This document shows, piece after piece, positions 8,601 to 10,626 of a stretch of 10,626 bases of DNA (the first letter of the stretch is position 1; each line of letters opens with the position of its first letter). Source of the stretch: Baffinella frigidus (taxonomy: Eukaryota; Cryptophyceae; Cryptomonadales; Baffinellaceae); assembly GCA_026770585.1 (NCBI GenBank), contig MU646318.1, forward strand, positions 559,080 through 569,705. The letters run 5' to 3'. The position numbers and the translations under genes are program-made. A model generated the notes under the pieces. The model saw only the letters and a list, made by a program, of their open reading frames with translations. It made no database searches and was not told the origin of the DNA.

Positions 8601-8937
8601 AGAGGACGCGGTATGCGTGGGTGAGGGCAAACTTGCTCAAGCAAGCCCGCAAAGCTCATTGTGAGGACTAGGGTGGGATAGGCCCGCCTCGGGAGGAGGG
8701 AACTCTCTATCTCTCTCTCTCTCTCTCTCCCTCTCCCTCTCCCTCCCTCCCTCCCTCTCTCTCTATCACTCTCTCTCTCTCGTTCGCTCACTCGCTCACT
8801 CTCTCTGACAGAGGGGATTCACTCTCACCTCGCTCTCTCTGACTCTCTCTCTCTATCTGATAGAAGGGATTCACTCTCACCTGCTCGAGCTCGCCTGCGT
8901 AGCTCTGGGCCTCCGAGAGCACCCCCAGCGCCCGCGC
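5676..8937 (-). CDS. Probable ESCRT-III subunit (Vps2/CHMP2-like), internal exons
   Basis: Five minus-strand exons are proposed: 8937-8881 (ARALGVLSEAQSYAGELEQ), 7643-7594 (AIETADEGGRMAIKILG), 7349-7271 (AKKMARLKGEHRKLYMKCS then AAGFSVQ), 6355-6326 (IQTANEQQSL) and 5744-5676 (AMRVSARKMMLGRVDQPQWM then RSW). All junctions are in phase. The joined order matches the helical core of ESCRT-III proteins, which polymerise on endosomal and other membranes for scission: an I..A...G..A..IL segment, an AK.M.R....KLY helix, S.Q-IQT, then an AM....KM region before P.Q. The exon-2 donor is doubtful: GA at 7593 gives family-exact spacing, GT at 7578 adds five residues (NKSGR). The exon-4 acceptor is a weak GAG. 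The basic N-terminus and acidic, MIM-bearing C-terminus were not found, so the gene is incomplete or partly decayed. Partial copies flank every exon. Confidence 0.55.
5773..5930. other. Intron DNA of the ESCRT-like gene, nothing recognised
   Basis: This part of the intron before the 5744-5676 exon has no repeat or coding signal I can support. A plus-strand open frame over 5668-5970 is the antisense of the exon and intron. Confidence 0.4.
5932..6136. mobile_element. Two back-to-back MITEs of the CCCTACGGTAGGG family
   Basis: Copy B1 (about 5932-6031) has ends CCCTTAAGTGGCCA and TGGCCACTTGAGGG. Copy B2 (about 6035-6136) follows at once with its core reversed. Both hold the palindromic GCCCTACSGTAGGGC and CCTAGGACCTGCCTAGG or its complement. 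B1 also has the hairpin GCCGTCAAATTTGACGGC. The same family recurs at 6452-6554, 6563-6667, 8031-8107 and 8285-8350. Confidence 0.75.
6152..6173 (-). pseudogene. Partial copy of ESCRT-like exon 4 (3' half plus donor)
   Basis: Minus-strand TGAGCAGCAATCTCTG then GTG repeats the last five codons (EQQSL) and donor of the intact 30-nt exon at 6355-6326. The acceptor half is missing. It ends next to the left border of the MITE at 6176-6302 and lies downstream of the intact exon. Confidence 0.7.
6176..6302. mobile_element. MITE, CAGGGGTACC family, copy 3
   Basis: The left terminus CAGGGGTATCTGGCCCATAA and right terminus ...GAGCGAGGTACCCCTG are imperfect inverted repeats over about 35 bp. The core CACAGGGCCCTAGGCATGGT matches copies 1 and 2. 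The flanks are duplicated exon DNA on both sides. Confidence 0.75.
6366..6413 (+). repeat. Short CCCTAAA/CCTAAAT array
   Basis: About six telomere-like units lie just before the weak acceptor of the 6355-6326 exon. They are C-rich on the plus strand, so on the gene's sense strand they are G-rich, opposite to the arrays in the other introns. Confidence 0.75.
6419..6451 (-). pseudogene. Partial copy of ESCRT-like exon 3 (MKCSAAGFSVQ plus donor)
   Basis: It reads MKCSAAGFSVQ followed by GTGCGT on the minus strand, matching the 3' end of the exon at 7349-7271 with silent changes. It abuts a CCCTACGGTAGGG-family MITE at 6452, where homology to the exon stops. Confidence 0.75.
6452..6554. mobile_element. 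MITE, CCCTACGGTAGGG family, copy B3
   Basis: Ends ATCCCTGAAGTGCCC and GGTCACTTAAGGGAT are imperfect inverted repeats. The core holds AGGCAGGTCCTAGGGCCCTA. It borders the exon-3 fragment on one side and copy B4 on the other. Confidence 0.7.
6563..6667. mobile_element. MITE, CCCTACGGTAGGG family, copy B4
   Basis: Terminal repeats TATCCCTCAAGTGCCC and GGGCACTGAAGGGATA bound 105 bp. The core includes GCCCTACCGTAGGGC and the hairpin GGTGGTCAAATTTGACCACC. It is the best-preserved copy of the family here. Confidence 0.8.
6777..6914. repeat. Host repeat E, copy 2 (uninterrupted)
   Basis: This is the empty-site partner of 5114-5420. TTTACATGTGG.GTTGTAAAT leads to GTAC (6807-6810) and then GGATAGGGTATTC and CTCGTGACTGTGCTAATTT. 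The ends are imperfect inverted repeats (CCTTTTTACATGTGGGGTTG against the complement of the 6914 end). Confidence 0.7.
6970..7320 (-). repeat. 175-bp tandem duplication of exon 3 end plus intron start
   Basis: Two units, near 7320-7146 and 7145-6970 on the minus strand, each hold CATAGGAAGCTCTACATGAA, the coding end SAAGFSVQ, the donor GTGCGA and about 120 nt of intron ending near a CCTACNGTAGGG palindrome. Only the first unit continues into a full exon with an acceptor (7349). The second (exon part 7143-7096) is a partial copy. Confidence 0.85.
7407..7542. mobile_element. MITE-like element in the intron before ESCRT-like exon 3
   Basis: Terminal inverted repeats CTCGGAAGATAACTGAACC and the complement CTCGGAAGATGACAGAACC bound 136 bp of AT-rich, non-coding DNA. 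It lies inside the intron between the exons at 7643 and 7349. Confidence 0.7.
7662..7685. repeat. TTTA microsatellite
   Basis: About six TTTA units lie between the intact exon at 7643-7594 and its partial copy at 7768-7733. Confidence 0.9.
7733..7768 (-). pseudogene. Partial copy of ESCRT-like exon 2 (acceptor plus 5' half)
   Basis: After the acceptor CTCCACAG it reads AIDTADEGGRIA, against AIETADEGGRMA in the intact exon. Homology then stops. It lies upstream of the intact exon in the gene direction and lacks a donor. Confidence 0.78.
7860..7985. repeat. Short direct repeats, GAGGGTTCTGTTTG
   Basis: GGGTTCTGTTTGT-like units occur three times (about 7880, 7952, 7969) and AGCACTTCATGTGGA-like units twice (about 7900, 7925). 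No coding signal is seen. The unit origin is unknown. Confidence 0.6.
8031..8107. mobile_element. Half-copy B5 of the CCCTACGGTAGGG MITE family
   Basis: It contains CCCTTAAGTGCCCAGTAGGC and the palindromic GCCCTACGGTAGGGC core, then GACCTGCCTAGGACCTCCTA leading to the complement AGGCAGGTC. The usual right terminus is missing. A near-identical half-copy lies at 8285-8350. Confidence 0.7.
8123..8286. mobile_element. Foldback element with ~33-bp terminal inverted repeats
   Basis: The left end TACCTTGCTCGGATAGCGAG and the complement of the right end TACCTTGGTCGGATAGCGAG are nearly identical, and continue as GGGGCAAACGGAT. Inside is a smaller hairpin, GGCTTGAC...GTCAAGCC. Two half-copies of another MITE family lie in direct orientation on either side. 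Confidence 0.85.
8285..8350. mobile_element. Half-copy B6 of the CCCTACGGTAGGG MITE family
   Basis: TTAAGTGCCCAGTAGGCTCA and the GCCCTACGGTAGGGC core repeat B5 almost base for base in the same orientation. The copy stops after CCTAGGACCTCATGG. Confidence 0.7.
8465..8498. repeat. Perfect 34-bp palindrome centred on GAATTC
   Basis: AAAAGCTGGGACCGGAA and its exact complement meet without a spacer. CTTTTAAAATGAA occurs as a direct repeat on both sides (about 8453 and 8494). It looks like the end product of a very short foldback insertion. Confidence 0.8.
8535..8569. repeat. Short GC-rich hairpin
   Basis: CGGGGAACCCCG (8535-8546) pairs with CGGGGTTCCCGG (8558-8569) across an A-rich loop. It is probably part of another small foldback element and not a gene signal. 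Confidence 0.55.
8631..8659 (-). pseudogene. Partial copy of ESCRT-like exon 1 (3' half plus donor)
   Basis: Minus-strand MSFAGLLEQ followed by GT parallels QSYAGELEQ|GT at the end of the exon at 8937-8881. The 5' half and acceptor are absent. It lies downstream of the intact exon. Confidence 0.55.
8702..8880. repeat. CT-rich low-complexity DNA
   Basis: CTCTCT, CCCTCT and CACT tracts dominate, with GGGATTCACTCTCACCT occurring twice (about 8814 and 8866). Open frames here (Arg/Glu repeats on the minus strand) are simple-sequence artefacts. Confidence 0.9.
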
Positions 8938-8956
8938 CTGCTCCAGGATCCACGTC

Positions 8957-9150
8957 ACTCTCTCTCTCTCACACGCGCGCTCTCTCTTTCTCACTCTCTC
9001 GTTCTCTCTCTCTCACTCACTCACTCTCTCACTCTCTCTCACACACTCACTCTCTCTCTCTCACTCACTCTCTCTCTCACACTCACTCTCTCTCACACAC
9101 TCTCTCTCTCGCTCTCTCTCTCACACACTCTCACACATGCACTCTCTCCC
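8957..9150. repeat. CT/CA-rich low-complexity DNA
   Basis: Runs of CTCTCT, CACACT and CACTCA follow the exon at 8937-8881 on its upstream side. On the gene's sense strand this is GA-rich, a poor pyrimidine tract. No gene is seen. Confidence 0.9.
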
Positions 9151-9239
9151 CTCCCCCCGCCTGCGACGGATACACGGCATTCAACGCTCACGCAAACACT
9201 GCACCCCGAACCGTAAACCGTGAACCGCCAACCATCTGA

Positions 9240-9298
9240 GAGAGCACCCCCAGCGCCCGCGCCTGCGAATGACGCGAAACACGTCAAGCCGTGTCATC
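9240..9298 (-). pseudogene. Partial copy of ESCRT-like exon 1 (acceptor plus ARALGVLS)
   Basis: CAG at 9265-9263 is followed on the minus strand by ARALGVLS, identical in protein to the intact exon; homology then breaks. The preceding intron piece (ACACGGCTTGACGTGTTTCG) is shared with the next copy at 9459-9537. It lies upstream of the intact exon. Confidence 0.75.
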
Positions 9299-9344
9299 AG
9301 AAACCCTGAACCCTGCTCCCTCAACCCTGAAAACGTTTCAGGGA

Positions 9345-9458
9345 CTAGGGTGTACGGTGTAGGGTGTAGGGTGCAGGGTGTAGGGTGTAGGGTGTAGGGT
9401 GTAGGGTGCAGGGTGTAGGGTGTAGGGTGTAGGGTATAGGGTGTAGGGTGCAGGGTTC
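9345..9458 (+). repeat. GGGTGTA heptamer array
   Basis: About sixteen copies of GGGTGTA with GGGTGCA and GGGTATA variants form a telomere-variant satellite. The minus-strand frame reading repeated HPTPYTL comes from this array and is not a protein. Confidence 0.92.
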
Positions 9459-9537
9459 TGCAAAGCTCTGAGCCTCCCAGAGCACCCCCAGCGCCCGGGC
9501 CTGTGACGGACGCGAAACACGTCAAGCCGTGTCGTGG
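9459..9537 (-). pseudogene. Partial copy of ESCRT-like exon 1 (acceptor plus ARALGVLWEAQSFA)
   Basis: After CAG at 9503-9501 it reads ARALGVLWEAQSFA on the minus strand, against ARALGVLSEAQSYA in the intact exon. It then breaks into the heptamer array. The intron segment before it matches that of the 9240-9298 copy, so these two arose from one duplication. It has no donor. Confidence 0.78.
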
Positions 9538-9543
9538 ACCTCC

Positions 9544-9695
9544 CCACCAACCCTCACGACTTGGGCAAATCGACAATTTTTTGTTTGGGATTTCAAGGGG
9601 GTTGACGTCGGAATCCGACTTCAACGGCTCCGATTCCCCCTTGAAATCGAGAAATCGGAACATCGTCGATTTGCCCAAGAAGTGAGGGTTGGTGG
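9544..9695. mobile_element. MITE-like element with 36-bp terminal inverted repeats
   Basis: Ends CCACCAACCCTCACGACTTG and complement CCACCAACCCTCACTTCTTG continue into GGCAAATCGACRAT. The 152-bp element has no coding capacity. Related segments lie on both sides, 9498-9543 and 9696-9748: each opens with GGCCTGTGAC or CCTGTGAC and closes with GTCGTGGACYTCC. Confidence 0.8.
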
Positions 9696-9782
9696 CCTGT
9701 GACAATCTCCTTAGGAGGTCCTCCGATGACACGTCGTGGACTTCCTATGACCTTCTCCACATTTGCGGTTGGCGCAAATAAT

Positions 9783-9955
9783 AGAGCGCTGTGCAGAGAA
9801 GTTGGCCACCGAAAAATGGGGAAATGGAGGAATTGGAGCCATTTCGTCCACTTTTGAGAAATTCATGGTACTAAATTTCTCAAAAGTTGACAAAATGGCT
9901 CCAATTTCTCGATTTTCCATTATTTCCCGTGGCCAACTTCTCTGCATAGCGCTCT
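9783..9955. mobile_element. Large foldback element with ~85-bp arms
   Basis: Arms start AGAGCGCTGTGCAGAGAAGT and end in the near complement, meeting near 9867. The 15-bp GTTGGCGCAAATAAT occurs on both sides (9768-9782, 9963-9977), like a target duplication. A third variant, GGTTGGCGCAAAGCAT, follows at once. The open frames on both strands come from the palindrome. Confidence 0.8.
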
Positions 9956-10034
9956 ATTTACTGTTGGCGCAAATAATGCGGTTGGCGCAAAGCATTTTCA
10001 GTTGGCTCAAATACGTCCCGCCCGGGGTGGAGGT

Positions 10035-10115
10035 ACTTAAGGGTCCAGGGTTAGGGGTCAAGTGCCGAGCTTTTAAAGGTTGATGGTGAACGGTCCATGG
10101 TTACGGGTTTACGGT
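10035..10115 (+). repeat. Strongly decayed telomere-like units
   Basis: Phrases such as TTAAGGGTCCAGGGTTAGGGG and GGTTACGGGTTTACGG resemble worn TTTAGGG units. From 10126 to about 10200 the DNA is AT-rich with a repeated TTTAATAATTACTA-type motif and no gene. Confidence 0.5.
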
Positions 10116-10288
10116 GCAGAGTTGAACATTGATCATCATCAAATGCTTTAATAATTACTAATAATTACTTTTACACAAATGCTTCAATAATTACTAGTAT
10201 GATCTATTTGTGTAGTCAATTTCGTCACCGGTGCGTATTTATCATAAATACTCGCCACGATTAGATCCCTGAACCCTCGGGGGCGCAC

Positions 10289-10372
10289 CGTGTAGAGGGA
10301 CAGCTCGGGTTCTGAGCATTTCAGCATCGCCACCGCTGTCGCTGACCAGTAGAGCACGTAGTCAGAGTCCTC
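10289..10372 (-). CDS. Orphan exon of an unidentified protein
   Basis: Between the acceptor GCCGCAG (CAG at 10375-10373) and a donor GTGCGC (10288) lies an 84-nt, phase-0 open segment of 28 codons: EDSDYVLYWSATAVAMLKCS followed by EPELSLYT. Composition and clean splice sites look like a real exon, and a decayed copy lies upstream at 10577-10535. I cannot name the family; YVLYW.ATAVAML is too short to trust. It may belong to a gene that continues past the right edge, or to the 5' part of the neighbouring minus-strand gene. Confidence 0.5.
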
Positions 10373-10438
10373 CTGCGGCGCGAAAACGTCAGATTTCGCA
10401 GGATACGGCCCGAGAAGTTTCGGCCCAACTGGAAAAAA

Positions 10439-10483
10439 ACTTTGACCACTTCGACATTTGTCAAATGTCGAAGTGGTCAAAGT
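10439..10483. repeat. Perfect 22-bp-arm palindrome
   Basis: ACTTTGACCACTTCGACATT... meets its exact complement around the single base 10461. Imperfect pairing extends outwards (GTTTCGGCC against the complement of GGCTGAAAC), so a foldback element of about 80-100 bp is likely. It lies between the orphan exon and its decayed copy. Confidence 0.85.
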
Positions 10484-10534
10484 GTTTTCTGGCTGAAACG
10501 TCGCGCCAGAACGCCTAGTGTGGAGCTGCGCGAC

Positions 10535-10577
10535 CGCGTTTTGTCGCTGCCCAGTGCTAAACGTGGTCGGAATCCTC
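10535..10577 (-). pseudogene. Decayed copy of the orphan exon
   Basis: After the acceptor CTCGGCAG the minus strand reads EDSDHV, a TAG stop, then HWAAT, matching EDSDYVLYWSAT of the intact exon. Homology fades after about 40 nt. It lies upstream of the intact exon and lacks a donor. The remaining bases to the window end hold only a GTTTAGGG-like trace. Confidence 0.65.
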
Positions 10578-10626
10578 CTGCCGAGCGAGCGGGAAGTGGG
10601 GGGCGAGAGGGTTTAGGGAAATTGGG

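Noticed and set aside
9181-9732. Long minus-strand frame with repeated HPTPYTL
   Set aside because: It is a read-through of the GGGTGTA array and of a foldback element, not a conserved protein; only the short ARALGVL... fragments in it are exon-derived.
9697-9748. N-terminal ESCRT-like exon reading SSEDLLRRLSQ
   Set aside because: It resembles the start of Vps2-type proteins, but the segment is better explained as the duplicated flank of the 9544-9695 element, and no clear donor follows.

Overview
The window is nuclear DNA of a eukaryote with many short introns, most likely a photosynthetic protist such as a prasinophyte-type green alga or a dinoflagellate. The grounds are spliced genes with small exons (30-354 nt) and mostly GT-AG introns, plant/alga-type TTTAGGG telomere-like repeats spread through introns, and many small inverted-repeat elements. 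Two probable non-canonical donors (GC, GA) lean slightly to a dinoflagellate. The species cannot be fixed from the sequence. Almost no gene here is one long open frame; the genes appear only when short exons are joined across phase-compatible splice sites.

Layout. (1) 1-2145, minus strand: 5' part (five exons, about 240 residues) of a LanC-like (LANCL) protein gene that runs off the left edge. (2) 2146-2363: short shared promoter. (3) 2364-4682, plus strand: a complete seven-exon UMP-CMP kinase of 191 residues. (4) 4683-5675: inverted-repeat elements, no gene recognised. (5) 5676-8937, minus strand: five exons whose joined product resembles the helical core of an ESCRT-III (Vps2/CHMP2-type) protein; both ends are missing or unrecognised. 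(6) 8938-10288: simple-sequence and foldback DNA. (7) 10289-10372, minus strand: one orphan exon of an unidentified gene. The genes look like unrelated housekeeping genes: LANCL and the kinase diverge, the kinase and the ESCRT-like gene converge.

The most unusual feature is the non-coding part. Eight of the fourteen exons recognised have at least one partial, decayed copy in the adjoining intron or flank, and all follow one rule. Copies holding an acceptor plus the 5' part of an exon lie upstream of the intact exon; copies holding a donor (or stop) plus the 3' part lie downstream. At three sites a MITE-like element sits precisely between two such copies, as if insertion had made a target duplication of about 30-50 bp. 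One LANCL intron is almost exactly one terminal-inverted-repeat element with the splice sites at its ends, the structure expected of an introner. Another MITE has a matching empty site elsewhere in the window. Together these suggest introns that are made and enlarged by small DNA transposons with associated local duplications.
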